Shown here: one piece after another, positions 17,414 to 25,117 of the stretch
Layout: each line of letters begins with the position of its first letter
Position numbering within the stretch: the stretch's first letter is position 1
Assembly (NCBI GenBank): GCA_963841415.1
Contig: CAWJCN010000003.1
Coordinates: 682,001 to 746,000 of the forward strand
DNA from: DASUAS01 sp963841415
Lineage (GTDB): Bacteria > Actinomycetota > Acidimicrobiia > IMCC26256 > DASPTH01
DNA length: 64,000 nucleotides
Direction: 5' to 3'
Notes under the pieces: generated by a model
Told to the model about the DNA's origin: nothing
Seen by the model: the letters and a program-made list of their open reading frames with translations, nothing else
Databases searched by the model: none
Made by a program: the position numbers and the translations under genes

Positions 17414-17944
17414 ATGGCGGTGTTGCGTACCGAGGATGGACGCAGCTTCGTGCGCCACGACGCGATCAACGAGTTGATCGCGCCCACGAGGATCGATGCG
17501 GTGCCCGTGCCTCCGGGGCTGGATGGGTTGCTCGCGAAGCAGGAACTCACCTCGGAAGAGACCGGGACGCTCCTGGCGTGTGGCGATGCCACCCTCGAGG
17601 CTGAGCGAGCACGCGTCGGGTGGCCACCAGCGCTGGCACAGGTGTTCTTCCCGGGCATGCCCGAGGCGCTCGAAGACGTCCTCGCCGCGTTCGGAGCGCC
17701 GCACACCAACCCGGTTGACGAAGTGCATCACGTGCTCGACGGCGCGGTCGTGTTCGGGATCGTGCTCGGCGGAGGGTCTCAAGTGCTGGCGCTGATCCAG
17801 CCCGGCGACGCGATTCGCATCTTCGAGGGGACGGAGCACTGGTCGACGCTCACGACAGATCACCGCGTGAAGACGATCCTGCATCTCTCGCGACCACCTG
17901 GATACGACCACACCTACACCGAGACCAAGATCCGCATCGCTTGA
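17414..17944 (+). CDS. acireductone-dioxygenase-like cupin with an altered metal site
   Basis: 176-residue cupin, close in length to acireductone dioxygenase (ARD) of the methionine salvage pathway. The beta-barrel motif runs from His97 in PHTNPVDEVHHVLDG through PGDAIRIFEGTEHWSTL (His142). Against the known ARD ligand set (His, His, Glu, His), His97, Glu103 and His142 align, but the second histidine is Asn99. His105 and His106 follow and could substitute. No other methionine salvage gene is nearby, so it may have a different activity. The ATG at 17414 gives the family length; an in-frame GTG at 17330 is less likely. Confidence 0.68.
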   Translation: MAVLRTEDGRSFVRHDAINELIAPTRIDAVPVPPGLDGLLAKQELTSEETGTLLACGDATLEAERARVGWPPALAQVFFPGMPEALEDVLAAFGAPHTNPVDEVHHVLDGAVVFGIVLGGGSQVLALIQPGDAIRIFEGTEHWSTLTTDHRVKTILHLSRPPGYDHTYTETKIRIA

Positions 17945-17951
17945 GCCAGCC

Positions 17952-18101
17952 ATGACCAGCATCGAGATGTCACCGACGGCCATCCGCCGACCCGTGGACG
18001 ACATCGTCATCGATGACGCGCAGCTTGCAGCCGTCGCGTTTCTCGCCCGCTACAGCGGCCGGGCGTTGGACCGAGCGGATAGGTGTTACTCGGGGCGCTG
18101 A
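17952..18101 (+). pseudogene. tyrosine recombinase N-terminal remnant
   Basis: A 49-codon frame whose middle part (DDAQLAAVAFLARYSGR) matches the start of the SAM-like core-binding domain of actinobacterial phage-type integrases. The match stops right after SGR and the frame ends at TGA 18101, so no catalytic domain follows. It looks like the stump of an integrase cut by deletion or recombination. It begins only seven bases after the cupin gene and precedes the ArsR operon. Confidence 0.6.
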
Positions 18102-18253
18102 AGCCCTACGCGCGCAGACCGCCCTGACCGGATCGATGCATGACCGCGGGATCCGCGCCGCGCGTCGGCCCATCTGGCAGGGGTAGGGACCACCCTCGCC
18201 GCACGCCATGACGGCACTTGGACCGATGTGCTGCGTCGACGCCCCGGGCGTCC

Positions 18254-18284
18254 TTGACTCTATGTAGCGACTCTGTTAAATAAC
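18254..18284 (+). promoter_or_regulatory. promoter and candidate ArsR operator
   Basis: TTGACT at 18254-18259 and TAAATA at 18277-18282 are separated by 17 bases, an ideal sigma-70-type spacing, in an AT-rich patch of otherwise GC-rich DNA. The -10 box lies within GTTAAATAAC (18275-18284), an inverted repeat of GTTA and TAAC with a two-base centre. ArsR proteins commonly bind such palindromes over the promoter to repress their own operon. The downstream gene encodes an ArsR protein. Confidence 0.65.
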
Positions 18285-18319
18285 CAACCTGTGAAGTATC
18301 TGCAGGAGCCACGGTTACG

Positions 18320-18685
18320 ATGACCGTGACGGCCCCCGATCGGTTCGACGTGGTCTTCGCCGCCTTGTCGGACGCGACGCGGCGCTCGATCGTGCGTCGG
18401 CTGGCCGACGGTGAGGCAACCGTGCTCGAGTTGGCCGAGCCGTTCCCGATCAGTCTCCCGGCCATCTCCCGTCATCTGAAGGTCCTCGAGCGGGCGGGTC
18501 TGATCAGTCGCGGCCGAGACGGACAACGGCGGCCATGCCAGCTGCGGCCGGAGGCTCTGGTCGAGATCGCCACATGGGCCGAGCACACACGAGCTGCGTG
18601 GGAGCACCGTCTCGACCGGCTCGATGCGCACCTCCGGCGCACATCTGACCGAAGCCCATCCCGACCGACATCGGAGAAGCCATGA
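18320..18685 (+). CDS. ArsR family transcriptional regulator
   Basis: 121-residue winged-helix repressor. The DNA-binding region shows LSDATRRSIVRRLADGEATV, then LAEPFPISLPAISRHLKVLE with the recognition helix, and the wing GLISRGRDGQRRPCQL. No metal-binding cysteine pair is seen in the usual helix, so it belongs to the ArsR group that accompanies SRPBCC proteins. It overlaps the next gene by four bases (ATGA). The promoter at 18254-18282, with a palindrome across its -10 box, suggests autoregulation. Confidence 0.88.
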   Translation: MTVTAPDRFDVVFAALSDATRRSIVRRLADGEATVLELAEPFPISLPAISRHLKVLERAGLISRGRDGQRRPCQLRPEALVEIATWAEHTRAAWEHRLDRLDAHLRRTSDRSPSRPTSEKP

Positions 18686-19170
18686 GCCGTATCCCGACCG
18701 TCAACGATCCGGCGACGTGGGCTCACGATCGTGAGATCGTCCTCGTTCGAGTGCTTGACGCCCCACGCGAAGCGGTGTTCGCCGCGTGGACCGATGCGGA
18801 TGCCTTCTGCCAGTGGTTCGGTCCCGATGGGTTCACCTGCACGGTCCGAGAGATGGACGTGCGCCCGGGAGGTCGAGCGTGCTTCGACATGGTTGCCGGA
18901 GACGGCACCGTGTTCACGAATCGCTTCGACTACCTCGAAGTCGTTCCCGTCGAGAGGTTGGTGCTGGATCACGGGTCCGACGTCGACGATGACCCGGCAC
19001 GCTTCCGAGTGACGATCGTCCTCGATGAACAAGCCGATGGAAAGACGGTGTTGACGCTGCGGCAGCTCCACCCAACCGTCGAGCAGCGAGAGGAGAAGAT
19101 CGGCTTCGGCGCGGTCGAGCTCGGTCTGCAGACGATGCAGAAGCTCGCTCACCATCTCGGGGTCGCCTGA
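18682..19170 (+). CDS. SRPBCC (AHSA1-like) protein
   Basis: 162-residue START-like protein of the AHSA1 type, with the opening REIVLVRVLDAPREAVFAAW, the WFGPDGFTC segment and a final long helix ELGLQTMQKLAHHL. Such proteins bind hydrophobic small molecules, or act as chaperone activators in eukaryotes. Coupling to an upstream arsR gene is a common bacterial arrangement in which the ArsR protein controls the SRPBCC gene. Its ATG overlaps the arsR stop. Confidence 0.86.
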   Translation: MSRIPTVNDPATWAHDREIVLVRVLDAPREAVFAAWTDADAFCQWFGPDGFTCTVREMDVRPGGRACFDMVAGDGTVFTNRFDYLEVVPVERLVLDHGSDVDDDPARFRVTIVLDEQADGKTVLTLRQLHPTVEQREEKIGFGAVELGLQTMQKLAHHLGVA

Positions 19171-19246
19171 ATCCGACGGCCGATGAAGTCTCGCCGCGGG
19201 GACAGGTCAACCAGTCCCACCGGCCACCACAACCGAAGGAGCCGCC

Positions 19247-19888
19247 ATGTCGCGCGTTCGCATCCACAACTTCTCGATCTCGCTCGACGGGTTCGCCACC
19301 GGCGAGGGGCAGGCCCTCGACACGCCGTTCGGCCACGCCGGGCATCGGCTCCACGAGTGGATGTTGGCCACTCGGTTCGCACGCCGCGAAGTCCTCGGCG
19401 AGTCGGGCGGCACCGAGGGTGTCGATGACGCGATGGCCGAACAGTACGGACCCGGGATCGGTGCGGAGATCATGGGCGCGGGCAAGTTCGGCCCTCCGGG
19501 TTGGCAGGACGACCCGGAGTGGCGCGGGTGGTGGGGCGACAACCCGCCGTTCCACACGCCGACGTACGTCCTGACCCACCGTCCGCGCCCTGCGCTTCCG
19601 ATGGAGGGTGGTACGACGTTCCACTTCCTCGACGCCGCGCCGGCGGACGCACTCGAGGTGGCGCGCGACGCAGCCGCCGGTCAGGACGTCCGCATCGGCG
19701 GGGGCCCGACCATGGTGCGCGCGTTCATCGCCGCCGGTCTCGTCGACCACCTGCACGTCGTGCAGGTGCCGATCCTGCTCGGCCGCGGTGTTCGGCTGTG
19801 GGACGGCCTGGAGGGGTTGGAGCAGCAGTACGACCTGGAGGCAGTCTTGACGCCCAGCGGCGTCCTCCACCTGACGTTCACCCGGTGA
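19247..19888 (+). CDS. dihydrofolate reductase family (RibD C-terminal-like) protein
   Basis: 213-residue protein with the RibD_C/DHFR-like fold: the opening strand VRIHNFSISLDGFATG, the central PTYVLTHRPR and the nucleotide-binding VRIGGGPTMVRAFIAAGLVD. Members reduce flavin precursors or other pterin-like substrates with NADPH; most bacterial paralogs are uncharacterised. It follows the ArsR/SRPBCC pair after 76 bases with GGAG before the ATG, and may be the third gene of that operon. Confidence 0.83.
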   Translation: MSRVRIHNFSISLDGFATGEGQALDTPFGHAGHRLHEWMLATRFARREVLGESGGTEGVDDAMAEQYGPGIGAEIMGAGKFGPPGWQDDPEWRGWWGDNPPFHTPTYVLTHRPRPALPMEGGTTFHFLDAAPADALEVARDAAAGQDVRIGGGPTMVRAFIAAGLVDHLHVVQVPILLGRGVRLWDGLEGLEQQYDLEAVLTPSGVLHLTFTR

Positions 19889-20447
19889 CCTGACGGCGGC
19901 ACGTCGCGGTCATTCCCGGACAGACCTGCCGCGCCGAGGGACCCATGCGTTCCTGGCCGCAACGGAAGTCACCACCGTCCCCAACCGCCGGGACCGGGCG
20001 GCTCTGCAGGGGTCGGTGTCGTCGGGCATGCCGACGGCGTCGGGGCCGCGTGGTTCTCGGGCACGATCCGCGTCGGCGATCGCAACGTGAACGGTCGGTG
20101 CGTTCATGTGCGCACCGGTTGAGAACGCGCAAGCGACCGCGGACCACCCACTCACGGAGGCGCGGCGCCTGCGATCGGTCGAGTGAGACGTCCGAAGCGA
20201 CGCCCACCCGATTCGGCAGTGGACGGCCAGGGGCCGGCGAGCCCGCTGCACCGATTGGTGTCCCAGAATGCTCGCCGGATCGATCGATGATGGAGCGTCA
20301 ACCGATCACTGGCTCCGTGGGATCGTGCAGCCGCGTTGGTGCCGGTGAGTCAGCCGAGTGCACCGCTATCCTCGCCCAGGCTTGTGTGCCAATGCAGGTG
20401 CTCCCAGCAGATGGGTGTTTGCCGAAGCCGTGCTTCCTACGAGAGCT
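19889..20447. other. 559-bp interval without a convincing gene
   Basis: I find no frame here with recognisable protein character on either strand. A short plus-strand frame around 19999-20120 (ending HVRTG) has plausible codon use but no start and no known relatives that I recognise. The interval may hold the promoter of the glycosyltransferase gene downstream and possibly a decayed gene. Confidence 0.4.
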
Positions 20448-22256
20448 ATGACGGCTGGCGTAGGGCCGGACACCAGGGGTGGCGCGGTCGTAGCGCAATC
20501 GCGAGCCGATCGTCGGCGGAAGCGTCGCAAGCTTTCCTGGCGGGCGGTCTGCGTGCTCCTGGCTCCGACCGTCGTGCTGATCGTGATGGCCTGGCACTAT
20601 CGCTGGGTCGGTGACGACGGCTTCATCAACTACCGCGTCGTACAGCAGATCCGCGCCGGCAACGGACCGGTGTTCAATCGCGGCGAGCGTGTCGAGGCGG
20701 GAACGAGCCCGCTCTGGATCCTGATGCTCGCGCTGGCGGATTTCCTGACGCCCCTCCGACTCGAGTGGCTTGCGGTGTACCTCGGCATCGCGGGCGCCGC
20801 GTCCGGCGTGGCGCTGGCAACGTTCGGTACGTTCCGTCTGCGCTCTCCGCGTGACCGTGGTCTGCTGCTTCCGCTCGGCGCGCTCGCGTTCGTCGCAATC
20901 CCCGCGGCGTGGACCTATGCGACGGGTGGTCTCGAGGGTGGCCTCTCGCTCGCGTGGATTGGAGGCAGTTGGTTTTGTCTCACGCGAGACGGACCTGCCC
21001 TGCGTTTGGACAAGCGGCCCGACCATTGGTTCGTTGCGGTCTTGATCGGTCTCGGGCCGATCATCAGGCCGGACCTTGCCATCGTGTCGCTCGGGTTCTT
21101 CGTCGCGCTCCTGTGCATCAACCGTGCTGGTGGCTTGGTCGCTCGGTTCCGCGCGGTTGGATTCGGAGTCGCGATCCCGTTGGCCTTCGAGATCTTCCGC
21201 ATGGGCTACTACGGCCTCCTGGTCCCCAACACCGCACTCGCGAAGGAGGCGTCGCTCACCTACTTCTCGCAGGGGTGGCGCTATCTTGCCGACTTCAACG
21301 ACGCGTACTGGCTCGTGCTCCCGGTGGGCATGCTGCTCGTGCTGTCGGTGTGTGCGGTCACCGATGCGCCAGGACGGCTGCGCTCGGCAACGGGAGTGCT
21401 CACGCTCGCCGCATTGAGCGTGGGTTTTGTACTCGCGCTCTACTGGGTTCGGGTCGGCGGTGACTGGATGCACGCGCGCGTGCTCCTCCCCGCGTTGTTC
21501 TGCTTGTTGTTGCCCACGATGACGGTCCGGGTGAGCAACTGGCAGGTGTTCTTCGCGGCGGGCGTGATGGTCTGGGCTGTCTGGTGCGGGTTCTCACTGC
21601 GCGAGCCGGTGAAGGAACGACACGGCATCGTCGATCCGCGTGTTTCGCCGCTGGCGCTTGCGAAGGGTCACCAGATCGTCACCATCGACGACTACCGAGA
21701 GCTCGAGCACGCGACGATCTGGGCGAGGCTCGACAAGATGGCGGCGTCCGGTCAATCTGGGATCCTTCTTTACCGTCCCGGCACCGGGCTCGATCCGTTG
21801 CCGCTGGCTCGTACCGACGATCGGCGCTCCGGGCTCGTCTATCGCAGCCTCCAGATCGGAATGGTCGCCTACGGAACGGGACCGGATGTCTACATCGCGG
21901 ACGCGTACGGATTGGCCGACCCCGTCGGGAGCCACCTCCGCTACGCGAAGCGAGGAAGGCCGGGGCACGAGAAGCTCGTGCCTTCCGCGTGGGTGGTGGG
22001 ACGCTTTGGAAAACGTGGCACGCCACTGCCCGAAATCTACGAGGGCTTCCTCACCCCGCCGACACAGCTCTCCGCGCGGGACGTCAATGCGGCGCGGGCC
22101 GCGCTTCGTTGTGGCGACCTCCGCGACATGCTGGCCGCGGCAAACGACGCGCTGACTCCGGGCCGATTCTTGGAGAACATCTTCGACGCGCCGCGCCTCA
22201 CGACCTTCCGCGTCGACGAACACCCGGTGTCGGCCGAACGATCAGAGTGTCCCTGA
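20448..22256 (+). CDS. AftB-like membrane arabinofuranosyltransferase
   Basis: 602-residue polytopic glycosyltransferase of the GT-C type. After a basic N-terminus and a first transmembrane helix (VCVLLAPTVVLIVMA), the first extracytoplasmic loop holds VGDDGFINYRVVQQI with the catalytic acidic pair at 56-57, then GERVEAGTSPLWI. This matches the mycobacterial AftB pattern, the enzyme that adds terminal beta-1,2 arabinofuranose to arabinogalactan from decaprenyl-phosphoarabinose. About nine membrane segments precede a soluble C-terminal region. The ATG at 20448 has GAGAG upstream. Because the host may not be a mycolic-acid bacterium, the acceptor polymer is uncertain. Confidence 0.75.
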   Translation: MTAGVGPDTRGGAVVAQSRADRRRKRRKLSWRAVCVLLAPTVVLIVMAWHYRWVGDDGFINYRVVQQIRAGNGPVFNRGERVEAGTSPLWILMLALADFLTPLRLEWLAVYLGIAGAASGVALATFGTFRLRSPRDRGLLLPLGALAFVAIPAAWTYATGGLEGGLSLAWIGGSWFCLTRDGPALRLDKRPDHWFVAVLIGLGPIIRPDLAIVSLGFFVALLCINRAGGLVARFRAVGFGVAIPLAFEIFRMGYYGLLVPNTALAKEASLTYFSQGWRYLADFNDAYWLVLPVGMLLVLSVCAVTDAPGRLRSATGVLTLAALSVGFVLALYWVRVGGDWMHARVLLPALFCLLLPTMTVRVSNWQVFFAAGVMVWAVWCGFSLREPVKERHGIVDPRVSPLALAKGHQIVTIDDYRELEHATIWARLDKMAASGQSGILLYRPGTGLDPLPLARTDDRRSGLVYRSLQIGMVAYGTGPDVYIADAYGLADPVGSHLRYAKRGRPGHEKLVPSAWVVGRFGKRGTPLPEIYEGFLTPPTQLSARDVNAARAALRCGDLRDMLAAANDALTPGRFLENIFDAPRLTTFRVDEHPVSAERSECP

Positions 22257-22293
22257 CGGGCAGCCACGCACGCGTGCATTGAACGCTCGATGC

Positions 22294-23427
22294 CTAGCGG
22301 AACTGCGGGATCACCTTCTCGCCGAAGATCCGGATCGACTCCAGCATCTCGTCCTGCGTGAGCGTGCCCATCTGGATCAGGCACATCACGTTGTCGACGC
22401 CCGCGTCGCGGAGGCGCTGCACGTAGGCGATGGCGGTGTCGGCGTCGCCGAGCGCGTGGTCGGTGTTGTACATCGGGGACGCGGCCGTCGCCGGAGCCTC
22501 GCCGCGCTCGATCGCCTCGCGCGCCATGCGCAGGTGTTCGGCCATGTAGGCGGCGTTGTCGACGTCTTCCGTGTTGCGCGCCGGCGCGACACCGTTCGGT
22601 GCTGCCCAATGGGTGATCGCCTCGGCGAAGAACCGCAGTGCGCGGCAGCCCTTGCGGAACGCCTCGTCGCGGTCGTCCATGAGGAACGTCGGGCAGAGCG
22701 CGACGAACTCGTCGTTGATCATCCCCGGTGAGACGACCGCGTCCGGGTCTCGTGTCGCGCGCTCCTCGTCGAACATGCGGCGCATGTCGCCGATCATCTC
22801 GGGCCCGCCGAAACCGAGCACCATCGGTCCCACGCCGTACTGCGCGGCGCGCCGCACGGTCTCGGGGTTCGTGCACGCGAGGAACAACGGCGGGTGCGGG
22901 AGCTGCACCGGACGCGGCACCACCGTGTGCGGAGGTCGCCCCGGCGGGTGCTGGATCTTCAGCAGCTCCGAGTCCCACTGGATGGTGTCGCCGCGCCAGC
23001 AGTGACCGATGAACGTCAACGCCTCCTTCACCTGCGGCGTGGTGAGCTCGGGGTCGACACCGCACAGCGACATCTCCTGCACCGTCCCGCCGCGCGCGGC
23101 ACCGAGGTTCAGGCGGCCGTCGGAGATGATGTCGAGCATGGCGGCGCGCTCGGCGACACGGGCAGGGTGGTTGTACCCGAAGGGCATGCACACGGCGGCG
23201 TGACCGACGCGGATGCGCGACGTCTTCGCGGCGACCGCGGTGAGGAAGATCTCGGGCGCGCTCATGTGCGAGTACTCGATGAGCGAGTGGTGCTCGACTG
23301 CCCAGATCCCGTCGAACCCGACTTCTTCCGCGAACACCGCCTGTTCGACGCAGTTGCGGATCGCCTCCCGTTCGACGTCCGGGGTGCCGAACTCCACCTG
23401 GGCCTCGAAGATCATCGAGAACTTCAC
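22294..23427 (-). CDS. luciferase-like (LLM) flavin/F420-dependent oxidoreductase
   Basis: 377-residue bacterial luciferase-fold protein. Typical segments are FDGIWAVEHHSLIEYSH near the start, RIRVGHAAVCMPFGYNHP, then ARVAERAAMLDIISDGRLNLG. The cofactor may be FMN or F420. It diverges from the thiolase gene at 23523 across 95 bases, so both may belong to the same catabolic regulon. In actinobacterial degradation clusters such monooxygenases oxidise ring or side-chain carbons; the substrate here is unknown. Confidence 0.86.
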   Translation of the reverse strand: MKFSMIFEAQVEFGTPDVEREAIRNCVEQAVFAEEVGFDGIWAVEHHSLIEYSHMSAPEIFLTAVAAKTSRIRVGHAAVCMPFGYNHPARVAERAAMLDIISDGRLNLGAARGGTVQEMSLCGVDPELTTPQVKEALTFIGHCWRGDTIQWDSELLKIQHPPGRPPHTVVPRPVQLPHPPLFLACTNPETVRRAAQYGVGPMVLGFGGPEMIGDMRRMFDEERATRDPDAVVSPGMINDEFVALCPTFLMDDRDEAFRKGCRALRFFAEAITHWAAPNGVAPARNTEDVDNAAYMAEHLRMAREAIERGEAPATAASPMYNTDHALGDADTAIAYVQRLRDAGVDNVMCLIQMGTLTQDEMLESIRIFGEKVIPQFR

Positions 23428-23522
23428 GGATGGGTCCTCCGTTCGCTCCTGGGGTGTGCTGCCGGACCGTACCGCTGCGACATCTGGGCGCGCACGTGGC
23501 GAGCCGATACGTTGTCCCCCTC

Positions 23523-24692
23523 ATGCCCGACCACCCCTTTCACGACGTCGCGATCACCGGGATCTTCAACACCGAGCAGGCTCGGGTGCTCGAGGGCCGC
23601 GACTCCCTGTCGATCGCGTTCGAAGGCGGGCTCGGTGCGCTGGCAAACGCCGGCCTCGGGATCCGTGACGTCGACGGCGTCGTGGGTCAGTTCGCCGGCG
23701 ACTTCGTGTACCAGGCCCGGCTGTCGCCCGCGTGGGTGAACACCTCGTGGGGTGGCATCCCGGCCATCCTCCAGGCCGCCACCGCGATCGCAGCCGGCAT
23801 GGCGACGAAGGTGCTCGTGCTCGCGGGCACCGCGGGCGTCTACACCGATCGGGCTTCGACCGCGCCGTGGACCCGGCCCAGCAGCGAGTTCGTCGCCCCG
23901 TTCGGCATGTTCACCGCGGCCGAGTTCGCGCTGGTGGCGCGCCGGCACATGCACATGTACGGGACCAAGCCCGACGCGCTCGCGACCGTTGCCGCCGTCA
24001 TCCGCAACAACGGGCACGTGCACCCGGACGCGATCTACCGCGGCCGTGGGCCGTTCACGCCGCAGGACATCCTCGACAGCCGCATGGTCGCCGATCCCTT
24101 CCACCTCCTCGACTGCGCGACCGCGTCCGAAGGAGGGTGCGGGCTCGTGGTGACGCGCGCCGACCTTGCCGTTGATGCGCCCACGCGGCCGGTGTACGTC
24201 CTCGGTGGCAACGGCGACAACGGCGGGAGTGCGTACCGCAACCCGCCCACGTGGGAGCTCGGTGGTCACCGGCGCGCCGATCTCGTGAACGGCACCGTTG
24301 GTCGGCACTCGGCCGAGACCGCGTTTCGCGCCGCGGGTCTCGGCCCGACCGACGTCGACGTGTGCGAGTTCTACGACCCGTTCTCGTTCGAGATCATCCG
24401 TCAGTACGAAGCCTTTGGCTTCTGCGCCGAGGGCGAAGGCGGCGACTTCGTCACCAGCGGCGCCATCGAACCCGGCGGTCAGTACCCGGTGACGACCGAC
24501 GGTGGCGTGATGTCGTACAGCCACGCGGGCGCCGCCGCGCAGATGCTGCAGCGGGTGATCCGCAGCGTCGAGCAGCTGCGCGGCGAGTGCGCGTCGAACC
24601 AGGTCGAGGGGGCCGAAGTGGCGATGTGCTCCAACGGAGGGTCGGGAGCGTTGTTCACCGACGTGATGCTGCTGGGGGTCGAACGACCATGA
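23523..24692 (+). CDS. SCP2-type thiolase-fold protein without a nucleophilic cysteine
   Basis: 389-residue thiolase-superfamily protein. The region that carries the reactive cysteine in true thiolases reads VNTSWGGIPAILQAATAI, with no cysteine. The FYDPFSFE motif at 283-290 replaces the YEN motif of the first paralog, and a SYSHAG histidine follows. This points to an Ltp2-like aldolase or a non-catalytic thiolase partner. It is coupled by an ATGA overlap to a DUF35 gene, as in the first block. The start ATG 23523 lies 95 bases from the divergent LLM gene. Confidence 0.83.
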   Translation: MPDHPFHDVAITGIFNTEQARVLEGRDSLSIAFEGGLGALANAGLGIRDVDGVVGQFAGDFVYQARLSPAWVNTSWGGIPAILQAATAIAAGMATKVLVLAGTAGVYTDRASTAPWTRPSSEFVAPFGMFTAAEFALVARRHMHMYGTKPDALATVAAVIRNNGHVHPDAIYRGRGPFTPQDILDSRMVADPFHLLDCATASEGGCGLVVTRADLAVDAPTRPVYVLGGNGDNGGSAYRNPPTWELGGHRRADLVNGTVGRHSAETAFRAAGLGPTDVDVCEFYDPFSFEIIRQYEAFGFCAEGEGGDFVTSGAIEPGGQYPVTTDGGVMSYSHAGAAAQMLQRVIRSVEQLRGECASNQVEGAEVAMCSNGGSGALFTDVMLLGVERP

Positions 24693-25114
24693 GCTTGTTG
24701 CAAGCGCAGACCGGCGCGGTGCCGGTCCCGCACCCGGGTCCGCTCACCCAGCCCTACTGGGACGGCTGCGCGCGCCGTGAGTTGCTCTTCCAGCGGTGTG
24801 GCGCGTGCGGCCACGCCACCCACACGCCTGCATACCTGTGCTCCAACTGCACGGCGCAGGACCTCACGTGGGAGGCCAGCGCGGGCACCGGCGAGATCTA
24901 CAGCTGGACCACAGTGTGGCGACCGCAGATCCCGTCGTTCGAGGTGCCCTACGTCGCGATCATCGTGACGATGGACGAGGGATGGCAGATCCTCTCCAAC
25001 CTCGTCGGCACTGAGCACGACGCGGTCGAGATCGGCATGCGCGTCGAGGTGGAGTTCCACGAGATGGAAGGCGGGTTCACGCTGCCGTACTTCCATCCGG
25101 TCACCGCAGGCTGA
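24689..25114 (+). CDS. DUF35 OB-fold / Zn-ribbon protein
   Basis: 141-residue partner of the upstream thiolase-fold protein. The zinc ribbon uses Cys37, Cys40, Cys51 and Cys54, and the OB-fold follows with GEIYSWTTVWRP and VPYVAIIVTMDEGWQILSNL. It is the second such pair in the window and clearly different from the first, which suggests cleavage steps on two different intermediates. The CoA-transferase gene starts four bases after its stop. Confidence 0.87.
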   Translation: MSLLQAQTGAVPVPHPGPLTQPYWDGCARRELLFQRCGACGHATHTPAYLCSNCTAQDLTWEASAGTGEIYSWTTVWRPQIPSFEVPYVAIIVTMDEGWQILSNLVGTEHDAVEIGMRVEVEFHEMEGGFTLPYFHPVTAG

Positions 25115-25117
25115 ACG

